Shown here one piece after another: positions 18,144-26,993 of a stretch of 64,000 nt of DNA. The DNA is from SELP01 sp035969385 (lineage in GTDB: Bacteria; Pseudomonadota; Alphaproteobacteria; Rhodobacterales; Rhodobacteraceae), in NCBI RefSeq assembly GCF_035969385.1, contig NZ_JAYKKJ010000002.1, positions 375,237-439,236 on the forward strand, read 5' to 3'. A program made the position numbers and the translations under genes. The notes under the pieces are model-generated. The model saw only the letters and a list, made by a program, of their open reading frames with translations, did not search any database and was not told the origin of the DNA. Every line of letters starts with the position of its first letter. Within the stretch, counting starts at the first letter, position 1.

Positions 18144-19724
18144 TCAGAGACCGCAATCAGGTGTCGTGTGGATCAGGGTCGGACCATCGGCAGAGAGTGC
18201 TTCGGCAATGGCTTTCTGGAAAGCGGCCTTGCTGCGGGGCGCGGCGGAGCGGGCGCCGTAGGCCTCGGCCAGTTTGCAGAAATCCGGGTTGCGCTGGATC
18301 ACCGCGTTGGGCGCGATCTGTGCGGCAACCATGCTAGCCTCGATCTCTCCCAGCTTGCCGTTGTCCCAAAGGATGATTGGCAGGGTGAGGCCCAGTTCCA
18401 CCGCGACGCCCAGTTCCTGAAGCGTGTATTGGAACCCGTAGTCGCCGGCGATGGCAATGACGGGCCGGTCCCCGACCCCGATCTTGCCGCCGATGGCCGC
18501 GGGCAACGCATAGCCCAGCGTGCCAAAGCCAAAGGGGTGGTGCCACAGCCCCGGCGCGGGCATCGGCCAGACCTCTTTCGCGGCATAGGCAAACTGGGTC
18601 ATGTCCGAAAAGATCATCGTCTCGGCGGGCAGTGCCTCGCGCAGGGCGTCGGCCACGGGCAGGATGCCGGGGCGCTCGGCCTCGATTTCGGCCCGCCATT
18701 TGGCGCGGGTGGCGGCGATGTCAGCGCTGGACCATCCGGTCGCGGGCGCAGCAGGCTGATGCGCAAGCGCGCGGCAGAATTCCACCGCGCCGCAACGGAC
18801 GCGGGCGTCTTGCGGGCTGGCATTGGCCAGAACCTCGGCGTCGATGTTCACAATCACCGCTTCACAGTCATGGCCCGGGGTGTCGCGCCAGATATCCACC
18901 TCGGCCAGATCGGTTCCGATGGCAATCAGCAGGTCCGCCTCGGCCAGAACCCTAGCGCTGTCGGGGCGGGCAAGGAAGGCGCCGAAATGCAGTGGATCAT
19001 CGGCGTCGATGATCCCCCGCCCGGCATAGGTGGTGAAAGAGGCCGCGCCATACCGGCGAGTCAGTTCTCGCGCCGCCGGGGTCGCGGCTCGGGCACCGCC
19101 GCCAAAGATGAACATGGGCTTTTTCGCGGCTGCCAAAAGCTGCGCAACCATCGCCACATCCGCGGCATGCGGTTCGCGCAGATCAAAGGGCTGGGCGAAA
19201 TGGCGGGCAAAGGTGGGCGCGTCCGCCTCGAGCAGCGGGATCGGAACCGACAGGTGCTTTGGCCGGGCCCGGTCCGTCCCGAACTCCGACAGCGCCCGGT
19301 CGATCAGGGCATAGGCGGCCTCGGCTGTTCGCGCCGTTTCGGACCAGTCGCAGACCGTGCGCGCCGCCCCTTCCTGATCCTTCATCTGGTGCAATTGCCC
19401 ACGTCGGGCCGAGGTTTCCGCAAGACAGGACGAAATGACAAGCAACGGTACGCTATCCGAATAAGCCTGCCCCATCGGGGTCATGATGTTGCACAGCCCC
19501 GGCCCGGTGATGACATAGCAGACGCCGGGGCGCCCGGTGGCGCGGGCATAACCATCGGCCATGAACCCGGCCCCCTGTTCGTGGCGGGCCAGAACATGGG
19601 TCAGCCCGGCCTCTTCGATGCCGCGATACATTTCCTGATTGTGGACGCCCGGAATGCCAAAGATCACCTCGACCCCCCGATCCTTCAGCATATGGGAAAG
19701 TTGCGCGCCAAGCGGTCGTTGCAT
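18144..19724 (-). CDS. Thiamine-diphosphate enzyme, acetolactate synthase/decarboxylase-like
   Basis: 526-residue protein with three TPP-family domains: N-terminal PYR domain with catalytic Glu49 in LARHEQGAGFMADGYAR, central NAD/FAD-like domain, and C-terminal PP domain with GDYGFQYTLQEL...LWDN as the Mg-TPP motif. Not a biosynthetic AHAS: it is alone, without an ilvN partner. Similar stand-alone proteins in this group are often labelled 5-guanidino-2-oxopentanoate decarboxylase; that is recalled, not shown by the sequence. The start lies 3 bases after the trkH stop, so the two are probably co-transcribed. Confidence 0.75.
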   Translation of the reverse strand: MQRPLGAQLSHMLKDRGVEVIFGIPGVHNQEMYRGIEEAGLTHVLARHEQGAGFMADGYARATGRPGVCYVITGPGLCNIMTPMGQAYSDSVPLLVISSCLAETSARRGQLHQMKDQEGAARTVCDWSETARTAEAAYALIDRALSEFGTDRARPKHLSVPIPLLEADAPTFARHFAQPFDLREPHAADVAMVAQLLAAAKKPMFIFGGGARAATPAARELTRRYGAASFTTYAGRGIIDADDPLHFGAFLARPDSARVLAEADLLIAIGTDLAEVDIWRDTPGHDCEAVIVNIDAEVLANASPQDARVRCGAVEFCRALAHQPAAPATGWSSADIAATRAKWRAEIEAERPGILPVADALREALPAETMIFSDMTQFAYAAKEVWPMPAPGLWHHPFGFGTLGYALPAAIGGKIGVGDRPVIAIAGDYGFQYTLQELGVAVELGLTLPIILWDNGKLGEIEASMVAAQIAPNAVIQRNPDFCKLAEAYGARSAAPRSKAAFQKAIAEALSADGPTLIHTTPDCGL

Positions 19725-19727
19725 GGA

Positions 19728-21176
19728 TCAGGCCCTCCAGAACCGGGGTAGAAGCAGAACAAAGACGGACACGATTTCAAGCCGCCCCAAGATCATTCCG
19801 CCAATCATCAGCCACTTGGCGGCATGGGGAAAGGTGTTGACCGCGCCCGATGGCCCGACCTCGGGTCCGAAGACCGGGCCGATGTTGAAAATGGATGTCC
19901 ACGCCCCGGTGACAGCTCCGATGAACGACAAGCCGGTCATGCCCATCAACACGATCAGCACCCCAAAGCTGAGGATGAAGCAGGTGAACAGAAGCATGAT
20001 GGAATCGAGCACCTCTGTTGACACCACGCGCCCTTCGTATTTGACCGAGACGACCCGGCTGGGGCTGTACATTCGCCGCACCTGCGCGGCGATGGCCCGC
20101 AGCATGATCTGGTAGCGGAACACCTTGACCGAACAGCCGGTCGACCCCGAACAAGCTCCGATAGCCCCGACGCAGAACAGGATGGCGAAGGGGAACGGAC
20201 CCCAGGCCATTACATCCCCATCGCCGTAGCCCGTGCCGGAAAAGATCGACACGACATTGAACAGGGTGCTTCGGAAGGTTTCCTCCGAGAACTCTCCATT
20301 GGCGGACAGGCGGTAGACCACGATCAGCGCCACGGCATAGGCGGACCAAACGACGTAGGCCCGGACTTGCCCATCCTGAAACAGGGGTTTTGCCGTGCCG
20401 TGGGTCAGTTGCAGCAGCCGGATAAAGGGCACCCCGGCAAGGATCATGAAGACCACGGCCACATATTGCGGCGCGCCGGGGAAGGCCGCGAAGGACGCAT
20501 CCGTTGTCGAAAACCCGCCCGTTGCGATGGTGGTGAAGGAATGGACGATGGAATCCTGTGCGTTCATTCCGGATGCGAAATAGGCCAGTGCGCAAATGAC
20601 AGTCAGCGCCACATAGACCCCAAGCAGCCCCTTGGCGATGTCAATCGCACGGGGCAGCGATTTGCCGAAAGTGTCGAACCCCTCGGACTGAAAGAACTGC
20701 ATCCCCCCAACTTTCATTTCCGGAAGGAAGATCAGGGCGACGATCACGATCCCAAGGCCGCCCAGCCATTGCAGGATCGCCCGCCACAGGTGGATGCCGT
20801 AGGAGTGTTCCTCCAGCCCGTGAATCGCTGTGGCGCCGGTGGTCGTCATGCCGGAAACCGCCTCGAACATCGCGTCGACTAGCGCGAGGTCGGTTTCCCC
20901 GAAAATGAACGGGAGTGCGCCAAAGGCGGGCAGGGCGATCCAGGCGCCAGTGGTAAGGATAAAGGACAGCCGGACGTTAAAGCCCGATGCGGCCCCATTC
21001 GCGCAGGACAGAGCCAGCGCCACACCCGCCATGAAGGTGATGACAGAGGTTTGCAGGAAGGTCTGCCATTCTGGATCGCCTTCGATCAGGTCGAAGACCA
21101 GCGGCGCCAGCATGGCCACGCCCATCACGGCCACCAGAAGGCCAATCACATATCCGACAGGGCGAAGGTCCAGCAT
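19728..21176 (-). CDS. trkH: TrkH-family potassium uptake channel subunit
   Basis: Inner-membrane K+ uptake protein, 482 residues, about ten membrane segments with the four pseudo-repeat selectivity loops visible: TTTGATA, TIATGGFST, FSGTGYGDG and NIGPVFGPE. It needs a TrkA-type NAD-binding partner, which is not in the window. ATG at 21176 (MLDLRPVGYVIGLL) is the usual family start; an in-frame TTG at 21212 would overlap the upstream acetyltransferase gene. The region around 20,140 encodes ACSGSTGCSVKVFR, typical of the pore-lining loop. Confidence 0.92.
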   Translation of the reverse strand: MLDLRPVGYVIGLLVAVMGVAMLAPLVFDLIEGDPEWQTFLQTSVITFMAGVALALSCANGAASGFNVRLSFILTTGAWIALPAFGALPFIFGETDLALVDAMFEAVSGMTTTGATAIHGLEEHSYGIHLWRAILQWLGGLGIVIVALIFLPEMKVGGMQFFQSEGFDTFGKSLPRAIDIAKGLLGVYVALTVICALAYFASGMNAQDSIVHSFTTIATGGFSTTDASFAAFPGAPQYVAVVFMILAGVPFIRLLQLTHGTAKPLFQDGQVRAYVVWSAYAVALIVVYRLSANGEFSEETFRSTLFNVVSIFSGTGYGDGDVMAWGPFPFAILFCVGAIGACSGSTGCSVKVFRYQIMLRAIAAQVRRMYSPSRVVSVKYEGRVVSTEVLDSIMLLFTCFILSFGVLIVLMGMTGLSFIGAVTGAWTSIFNIGPVFGPEVGPSGAVNTFPHAAKWLMIGGMILGRLEIVSVFVLLLPRFWRA

Positions 21177-21208
21177 GGGCGAAGGCTTGGCCGGGGGCGG
21201 CGCGGGTG

Positions 21209-21688
21209 TCAAGCGCGATGGCGGTCCAGACGGTGGTGGAGGAGCGGGATACGCCGCCCGGCAACCGTTTCGGACGCCACGTCGCCAACCCGTTCGGCGC
21301 CCATTCGTTCATAAAACGGGGCGGCGAACGGATCGCTTTCAATCCGCAGAAAGGGGGCCCCGGCGGCCCGCGCGGCCTCAAGCGCATCTTGGTAAAGCGC
21401 CGCGCCATGACCCTGCCCCAGCGCGTCGGGGTCCACGAACAGCCGTACCAATTCGGCGATACCGCTGCCGAAAGCCACCTGCGATACCGCGACCGGCACG
21501 CCATCGACCTCGGCCACGATCACGCGGCTGCCGTCGATGTCATCTTCGGTGACGATCAACTCGGGCAGACAGGCCGCCATAAAGGCCTGATCATAGCCCC
21601 AATGCGCCTTGGACCGGATGCACAGCGCCGAAAGGTCGTCCAGATCGTCAACCGTGGCCGGCCGAAGAACCCGCGTCGGATCAGCCAA
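21209..21688 (-). CDS. GNAT family N-acetyltransferase, coupled to folE2
   Basis: About 159 residues with the GNAT core: VRLFVDPDALGQGHGAALYQ (acetyl-CoA loop) and PFYERMGAERVG at the end. The start is uncertain. The TTG at 21688 lies within the folE2 stop region (TTGGCTGA), consistent with translational coupling; a longer frame to 21736 runs deep into folE2 and looks less likely. Substrate unknown. It continues into trkH with a 32-base gap. Confidence 0.75.
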   Translation of the reverse strand: MADPTRVLRPATVDDLDDLSALCIRSKAHWGYDQAFMAACLPELIVTEDDIDGSRVIVAEVDGVPVAVSQVAFGSGIAELVRLFVDPDALGQGHGAALYQDALEAARAAGAPFLRIESDPFAAPFYERMGAERVGDVASETVAGRRIPLLHHRLDRHRA

Positions 21689-22784
21689 CGTGGAACAGGG
21701 TGTTGAACAGCTTCGGGTCAAGGCTTTGCGAGGCAAAGGTCTCGCCCTCGGTCAGAACGCTGACGGCATCGTGGCTATGCAGGCTTTCCTGATGGCTTGC
21801 GATCACCCGGAAATCCCCGATGCGCGGGTCTTTCTGAAGCTGTTCAGCAAACAGGCGCGCAGCGTCCTCGACAAAGATCGGGTTCGCTGCATTCAACTCG
21901 GCAAAGGCCTGTTCGTCCTCACGCTTGACCATAACCTGTGTTTCGGTCGGCACCGCGGCACGGGCCATGTCAATCAGGTCTTCGAACCAAAGGCACTTGC
22001 TGCCCGGTTCCAACGCGACCGAGACGCGCGCCACCGACCGCTGCGAATGGGGGGTCGCCAACTGGCCTCGGAACTGGCGGGCATGTTCGGACAGCTCGAG
22101 CGAACAGGGGCAGGTCGAGGAATAGACATAGTCCAGATGCACGATTTCCTTGCGCACCCCGTTCTGTTCCACCAGTTCCAACGCGATGTCGTAGTACTGG
22201 AACCCTTCCAGCCCCGACCGCAGCGATTTCACCTTCATCGGGAAGGAGAACCGCATCTGGATACGGGCATCGAAGCTGTCGAGGTCTTCCTTGTAGGCGT
22301 CCAGCGCCCGTTCCACGACCGCGAAGGAGAACGTCTCTTCTGCGTATTTGTAGAAGCTGCGCATGATCCGGGACATGTTGATGCCCTTCTTGCCCGCCTC
22401 AAGGCTGACGGTGCCAGTGACGCTGGTTTCCAGGGTCAGGTCGCCATTGTCGCGGGTGTGAAACCGGATCGGCAGGCGGAAGTTGGAAATACCAACGTGC
22501 TGGATCTGCCGCTTGGCGCCCTTGATCAGGCTTTCTGGCCCGTTCTGAAGGTCGGGCATCGACGCCTTGTAATCCTCGTCGACCACGAAATCTTCGGGGT
22601 AGGCGCGGGCAAGGGCCGGATAGTTCGACACTTCCTGTCCGGGGATCAGGCGGCTGACCAGCGGGTCCAGCGTTGCAACCTCTTCGGGGGTCACGCCCCC
22701 GGCCCAACGCCGAAGCAGCGCAAGCGCGGTTTCGGCTTCGTCCCGGGTGGGATCCCGGTCGAGGTCAACAGAATGGATATTCAT
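21681..22784 (-). CDS. folE2: GTP cyclohydrolase FolE2
   Basis: Type IB GTP cyclohydrolase, first step of folate (and queuosine-type) biosynthesis: GTP to dihydroneopterin triphosphate. 367 residues. Family features: the STCPCSLELSEHARQ segment with the metal-ligand cysteine, SVTGTVSLEAGKKGINMSRI, and the late FEDLIDMARAAVPTETQ. This zinc-independent type can replace FolE1. ATG at 22784 follows AAGGGGG; the upstream in-frame codon at 22817 is less suitable. Confidence 0.93.
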   Translation of the reverse strand: MNIHSVDLDRDPTRDEAETALALLRRWAGGVTPEEVATLDPLVSRLIPGQEVSNYPALARAYPEDFVVDEDYKASMPDLQNGPESLIKGAKRQIQHVGISNFRLPIRFHTRDNGDLTLETSVTGTVSLEAGKKGINMSRIMRSFYKYAEETFSFAVVERALDAYKEDLDSFDARIQMRFSFPMKVKSLRSGLEGFQYYDIALELVEQNGVRKEIVHLDYVYSSTCPCSLELSEHARQFRGQLATPHSQRSVARVSVALEPGSKCLWFEDLIDMARAAVPTETQVMVKREDEQAFAELNAANPIFVEDAARLFAEQLQKDPRIGDFRVIASHQESLHSHDAVSVLTEGETFASQSLDPKLFNTLFHVG

Positions 22785-22884
22785 GGCAGCCCCCTTCGGC
22801 GGTGCGACAGATGCCACTATATGGCGAACCGACGACAGTTTTCCAACAAAAGCGGAATCTTTACGCCGGAAAGCGCCGTTCGGA

Positions 22885-24063
22885 TCAGTTTGCGGCGTCC
22901 AGTGCGCCCTTCAGATCGGCCAGCAGATCGTCCGCGTCCTCAAGGCCGACGCTGAACCGGATCAGGCCCGAGGTGATCCCGAGTGTCACCTTCTGGTCGT
23001 CGGACAGGCGCTGGTGGGTTGTCGTAGCCGGATGAGTCGCAATGGATTTCGCGTCACCAAGGTTGTTCGAGATCACGGCGATCTGAAGCGCGTTGAGGAA
23101 TTTGAACGCCGCGTCCTTGCTGCCCACGTCGAAAGACAAGACCGTGCCGCCCGCGCCCATCTGCGATTGGGTCAGCCCATGCTGCGGGTGCCCCGGCAGG
23201 CCGGGATAAAGGACCGAGGTCAGACGACCATCGGCGGCAAGCGCCTCGGCCAGTTTCTGGGCTGTTGCGGCCTGCGCCCGGACCCGCAGATCCATTGTCT
23301 CAAGTCCCTTCAGCATCAGCCAGGCCGAAAACGGCGACAGCGCCCCGCCAGTGTGTTTGAGGTAGGGTTCAACTGTCTTGCGGATGAAGTCCTTGGTGCC
23401 AAGGATCACACCGCCCAGCGCGCGGCCCTGACCGTCGATATGCTTGGTTGCCGAATAGACGACGACATCGACGCCCAATTCGATCGCGCCGGAGAATACG
23501 GGCGTCGCAAAGACGTTGTCGACGATCACTGTCGCCCCGACCGCGTGGGCAAGGTTCGCGACCGCGCGAATGTCGATCACCTCAAGCGTCGGGTTGGACA
23601 CGCTTTCAAAGAAGACGGCCTTGGTGTCTGGCCGGATTGCGGCCTTCCACTGGTCAAGATCTGTTCCGTCGACAAAGGTCACTTCGACCCCGTAGCGGCC
23701 AAGGATTTCTTCGAGGATGTAAAGGCACGAGCCGAACAGCGCTCGGGCCGACACGACATGGTCGCCTGCTTTCAGAAGGGACGTCAGTGCGCCATTGACG
23801 GCGGCCATGCCGCTGGCGGTGGCAAAGGCATCTTCGGCGCCTTCCAGTGCGGCAATGCGTTCTTCGAACATGCGCACGGTCGGGTTGCCATAGCGGGCAT
23901 AGATGAATTCATCCGGCCCAGACTGCAGGAAACGGGCCTCGGCCTGTTCGGCGCTGTCGTAGACGAAGCCCTGTGTCAGGAAGATCGCCTCGCTGACTTC
24001 GTTATATTGGCTGCGGCGGGTGCCGCTGTGCACCGCCTTGGTGCGTTTGTTCCATTCTTCCAT
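22885..24063 (-). CDS. metZ: O-succinylhomoserine sulfhydrylase
   Basis: PLP enzyme making homocysteine from O-succinylhomoserine and sulfide in methionine synthesis. 392 residues of the Cys/Met-metabolism fold: YARYGNPTVRMFEE, SGMAAVNGAL, IVDNVFATPVFSGAI and the PLP-lysine motif YSATKHIDGQGRALGG. Late SNNLGDAKSIATHPATTTH is family-typical. ATG at 24063 is preceded by AAAGGAAC. The upstream leader holds a SAM-II aptamer plus an intrinsic terminator, which supports the MetZ call and predicts repression when S-adenosylmethionine is high. Confidence 0.94.
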   Translation of the reverse strand: MEEWNKRTKAVHSGTRRSQYNEVSEAIFLTQGFVYDSAEQAEARFLQSGPDEFIYARYGNPTVRMFEERIAALEGAEDAFATASGMAAVNGALTSLLKAGDHVVSARALFGSCLYILEEILGRYGVEVTFVDGTDLDQWKAAIRPDTKAVFFESVSNPTLEVIDIRAVANLAHAVGATVIVDNVFATPVFSGAIELGVDVVVYSATKHIDGQGRALGGVILGTKDFIRKTVEPYLKHTGGALSPFSAWLMLKGLETMDLRVRAQAATAQKLAEALAADGRLTSVLYPGLPGHPQHGLTQSQMGAGGTVLSFDVGSKDAAFKFLNALQIAVISNNLGDAKSIATHPATTTHQRLSDDQKVTLGITSGLIRFSVGLEDADDLLADLKGALDAAN

Positions 24064-24086
24064 GTGCCCGGTTCCTTTCGGCCAAC

Positions 24087-24118
24087 AAAAAACCCCGACA
24101 CCGGCAAAGGTATCGGGG
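24087..24118 (-). terminator. Attenuator-type terminator between SAM-II aptamer and metZ
   Basis: On the minus strand CCCCGATACC, loop TTTGCC, GGTGTCGGGG (10 pairs, one G-U) followed by six Ts, only 24 bases before the metZ ATG and downstream of the aptamer. Position and T-run fit a transcription-attenuation platform. Confidence 0.88.
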
Positions 24119-24129
24119 CGGGTGGCCCG

Positions 24130-24186
24130 TCTCCTCTTTAGCGGCATGTTTAACGTGGCCCGCAATCCGGTACAAATCGCCACATG
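24130..24186 (-). ncRNA. SAM-II (SAM_alpha) riboswitch ahead of metZ
   Basis: On the minus strand GTGG at 24183-24180 pairs with CCAC at 24158-24155 (P1). The blocks GCGATTTG, CCGGATTGC, CACGTTAAA and CGCTAAAGAGG match the conserved SAM-II order: GAUUU, the ACCG..UUGC loop, GUUAAA and GCUAAAG. The last block forms the pseudoknot part in the known fold. Location before metZ is classic for this class in alphaproteobacteria. Confidence 0.88.
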
Positions 24187-24240
24187 GGCGAGATACGCCC
24201 GGCAGGGGGTTCTGGTCAAGCGTTTGGACGCCGAAGCCCC

Positions 24241-24275
24241 AAAAAGGAAACGCCCGCCGGGGTGCGGCGGGCGTT
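24241..24275 (-). terminator. rpsO terminator
   Basis: Minus-strand AACGCCCGCC / GGCGGGCGTT 10-bp stem followed by TCCTTTTT, 22 bases after the rpsO stop. It separates rpsO from the metZ leader. Confidence 0.9.
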
Positions 24276-24296
24276 CCATCGGAAACCTTGTTTCCC

Positions 24297-24566
24297 TTAG
24301 CGGCGGATGCCGAGGCGCTGGATCAGCGACTGGTAGCGCGCTTCGTCCTTGGCCTTGGTGTAGTCCAGCAGCTTCCGGCGCTGGGCGACCATCATCAGAA
24401 GGCCACGGCGGCCGTGGTTGTCCTTCTTGTGGGTCTTGAAGTGTTCGGTCAGCGTGTTGATCCGCGAGGTCAGGATCGCAACCTGGACTTCCGGCGAACC
24501 GGTGTCGCCTTCCTTGGTGGCGAATTCCTTGATCAGGCGAGCCTTTTCTTCAGCCGTAATCGACAT
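24297..24566 (-). CDS. rpsO: 30S ribosomal protein S15
   Basis: 89-residue S15, full length, with the family's PEVQVAILTSRINTLTEHFKTH and NHGRRGLLMMVAQRRKLLDYT segments that bind 16S rRNA. AAAGGAGA lies at the proper distance before the ATG. Usually followed directly by pnp; here it has its own terminator and metZ follows instead. Confidence 0.98.
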   Translation of the reverse strand: MSITAEEKARLIKEFATKEGDTGSPEVQVAILTSRINTLTEHFKTHKKDNHGRRGLLMMVAQRRKLLDYTKAKDEARYQSLIQRLGIRR

Positions 24567-24724
24567 CGGGGTCTCCTTTCGAAAACAAAGGGTTATGGCA
24601 CAAGCCGGGATGTCGTCCAGCAGGGCCCGTGGAGGGTATCGTCGCGACGGAATCGCGAAGATGGGTGCGGATAGTCGATATCCACAGGAAATGAAAGGGG
24701 TTTGTGCCGTTTGCCGGGCCGATG

Positions 24725-25582
24725 TCAGGTCTGGATCAGGGTCACGTTGGACAGATCAAACGAGTCGAGCCCGTTCAAATGGGCCAGTTCCGAACCGTCC
24801 GCATAAAGCACAAGCGCGCCCGGATCACCGCCGATGGTGATGACCGGCGCAGGCCCGTCGCCGTCAAAATAGATTTCGATGGAATCTTCGCCAACGGTAA
24901 AGTCCGCGATGATCGCCGCCGCCGAAGACCCGGCGGTCAGGGCAAAGGTGTCGTTCCCGCCGCCGCCGTGCAGTTGGTCGAAGGCGCCCCCGATCACGAC
25001 GTCGTCGCCAAGTCCGCCGTTCACGAAATCCATTTCCTGGGTGGTCGTATCGCGGCCGTCCACGATGTCGTTCCCGGTTCCACCGAACATCTGGTCAAAC
25101 CCGTCGCCGCCGATCAGCGTGTCATCGCCCAGGTTGCCCATCAGGTTGTCATTTCCGGCGCCGCCGTCGAGGAAATCGTCGCCATCGCCGGATGTCAGAT
25201 CATCGGACCCACCCTCGCCATAGATCAGGTCGTCGTCGATATGACCGAACAGGTCGTCGTCGCCGTCGCCGCCCGTGATGGTGTCCCCGTTGCGACCGCC
25301 GTGAAGGTCGTCGTTGCCTGTGCCGCCGTCAACCGTGTCGGACCCGTCGGCGCCATCGACATAGTCGTCGCCATCCCCGCCAAGCAGGCTGTCGTCGCCG
25401 TCCCCGCCGCTGATCGTGTCATCCCCACCCGCACCGTCGACGAAATCGTCACCATCGCGCGCGTCGATGATTTCTCCGTCGTCGGTTCCAGTCAGTACGT
25501 CGTCGTCGTCGGTTCCTTCGATCATGGGCAGCATCGCCATCCCAACAAAGGCCACGCCCAAAAATGCAAGCAATGCAATCAT
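24725..25582 (-). CDS. RTX (hemolysin-type) calcium-binding repeat protein
   Basis: 285 residues. Residues 2-20 are one hydrophobic segment (LLAFLGVAFVGMAMLP), followed by about fifteen copies of the GGxGxDxx-type nonapeptide (GGDGDDSLLG, GGTGNDDLHG and so on; residues ~45-205), and a C-terminal ~70-residue beta-rich part (DTFALTAGSS...). Such repeats bind Ca2+ and fold as parallel beta-rolls outside the cell. The N-terminal segment could be a membrane anchor or export signal; most RTX proteins instead use a C-terminal type I signal. No type I secretion genes lie in the window. Function unknown. Confidence 0.85.
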   Translation of the reverse strand: MIALLAFLGVAFVGMAMLPMIEGTDDDDVLTGTDDGEIIDARDGDDFVDGAGGDDTISGGDGDDSLLGGDGDDYVDGADGSDTVDGGTGNDDLHGGRNGDTITGGDGDDDLFGHIDDDLIYGEGGSDDLTSGDGDDFLDGGAGNDNLMGNLGDDTLIGGDGFDQMFGGTGNDIVDGRDTTTQEMDFVNGGLGDDVVIGGAFDQLHGGGGNDTFALTAGSSAAAIIADFTVGEDSIEIYFDGDGPAPVITIGGDPGALVLYADGSELAHLNGLDSFDLSNVTLIQT

Positions 25583-25691
25583 AAGACCAACTCACCCATT
25601 GCGGTGTATCACAATGCACACCGGCGAAAGACTACCCCCGTTGCGACTGTTCTACCTCAAATTCTGTCCAAAAGGGTTAACGGCGCAGCAT

Positions 25692-26216
25692 TCAGGCCGA
25701 CCAATGCATTGGTTGGGTGTCATAGCCGATATATAGGGGGTGCTTGGGGTGCCCGGCCTTGGTCAGCCCAAGCGAAAACAGCGGCCGGTTCGTGGCCCGC
25801 AGCAGGGCTTCTACCGCCGCGCCGCGATCAAGGTGGTCGCCGTGCGCGCCCCAGGCGCAGATAATCCGGTCGTGATCGTTCCGGATCCAATCGGCCGCGC
25901 TGTCTTGGATCGCATCATCGTTCCCTGGCCCGATCGGGTCCGGCGCTGCGCGCATCTTGCGTGGGTCAGTGTCGCGCCAGGCGAAGATATTGGTCACCCG
26001 GAACGATCCAAACCCTAGCGTTCGGGCCCGCCGTTCACAGCGTTCCACGGTCGGATCGTTCTGAACCTCCGTCGCGGTGGACGGGTTCAGCATCACGAAC
26101 AGCGCCCGCCCGCCATCGGCATCCCAGGTTCGGGTCAGGCTATAGCGGTAGCGTTCGCAGGGTGAATAGACGGCGACCGAATGCGCGTCGCCCTTCTGGT
26201 GGGTTCGGGTAATCAT
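25692..26216 (-). CDS. DUF1643 domain protein
   Basis: 174 residues. DUF1643 hallmarks are visible: RALFVMLNPSTATEVQNDPTVERC, GFGSFRVTNIFAWRDTDP, IICAWGAHG and a C-terminal LGLTKAGHPKHPLYI. Enzymatic role unknown; family members are small soluble proteins found in bacteria and phages. It is divergent from the HAD gene across 108 bases. Confidence 0.85.
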   Translation of the reverse strand: MITRTHQKGDAHSVAVYSPCERYRYSLTRTWDADGGRALFVMLNPSTATEVQNDPTVERCERRARTLGFGSFRVTNIFAWRDTDPRKMRAAPDPIGPGNDDAIQDSAADWIRNDHDRIICAWGAHGDHLDRGAAVEALLRATNRPLFSLGLTKAGHPKHPLYIGYDTQPMHWSA

Positions 26217-26324
26217 TGTGCGACACTATCGGCCTGCCGTCCCGCCGCAAGGCTGGATTGGTCGGTTTGTGCTTTTCATGGCTGTGCCCGCTGCTTAGAT
26301 CAGACCCGACCAAGGAGGCCCGCG

Positions 26325-26993
26325 ATGATCGACCTGATCATTTTTGATTGTGATGGCGTGCTGATCGACAGCGAAGTTCTGTCCGCCGACGCCATTATCG
26401 AAGAACTGGCCAAGGTCGGGATCGCGATCGACCGCGCCTATGTTCGCGAAAACTTCCTTGGCCGCAGTTGGCCCACGGTGGCCGCTACGATCCGCAGGGA
26501 GCACGCAATCCCGCTGCCCCAGGATTTCGAACAGCGCTATCGCGATATCCTTTTGGAGCGTTTCAAGACCGATTTGAAACCGACCGAGGGCGTCGCGGAC
26601 CTTCTGCGGTCGCTGGACATACCCTATTGCGTGGCAACCTCGTCCAGCCCGACGCGTGTCGAACGGTCTTTGTCGATGACGGGACTGTCCAGGTTCTTCG
26701 ACGAGCGCGTATTTACCGCGTCGCAGGTCGAACGCGGCAAGCCCGCGCCGGACCTTTTTCTGTTGGCAGCCGAGACTTTGGGGGTCGATCCCGCCCGGGC
26801 GCTGGTAATCGAGGACAGCCTGCCGGGGCTTCAGGCTGCGCGCGCTGCGGGGATGCGGATGCTGGCCTATTGTGGCGGCACGCATATGGCCGGACAGCCG
26901 CCCGCCGCAGAGTTTCCCGTCCGCTCCTTTGACAAATGGGAAGATTTACCGCACCTCATAGAAGAGATGATTAAACGAGGTGAGGCCCAGTGA
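26325..26993 (+). CDS. HAD-superfamily phosphatase of the polyol operon
   Basis: 222-residue subfamily IA hydrolase (beta-phosphoglucomutase/phosphoglycolate phosphatase type). Motif I is DCDGVLIDSE with nucleophile Asp9 and acid/base Asp11, motif II ATSSSPTR, motif III lysine in RGKPAPDLF, motif IV EDSLPGL. ATG at 26325 follows AAGGAGG. Its stop overlaps the GTG start of the SorC regulator, so it belongs to the polyol locus; it may dephosphorylate a sugar- or polyol-phosphate by-product, an inference from context only. Confidence 0.85.
   Translation: MIDLIIFDCDGVLIDSEVLSADAIIEELAKVGIAIDRAYVRENFLGRSWPTVAATIRREHAIPLPQDFEQRYRDILLERFKTDLKPTEGVADLLRSLDIPYCVATSSSPTRVERSLSMTGLSRFFDERVFTASQVERGKPAPDLFLLAAETLGVDPARALVIEDSLPGLQAARAAGMRMLAYCGGTHMAGQPPAAEFPVRSFDKWEDLPHLIEEMIKRGEAQ

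Noticed and set aside
21609..24141. Plus-strand frames of 448 and 464 codons opposite folE2 and metZ
   Set aside because: Shadows of real minus-strand genes; they would also cross the SAM-II leader.
25045..25480. Possible tandem DNA repeats or CRISPR-like array
   Set aside because: The periodicity is 27 bases from coding nonapeptides, with no conserved DNA repeat/spacer pattern.
24704..25864. 386-codon plus-strand frame with many VV/AV repeats
   Set aside because: It is the antisense of the RTX nonapeptide repeats, which explains the periodicity.
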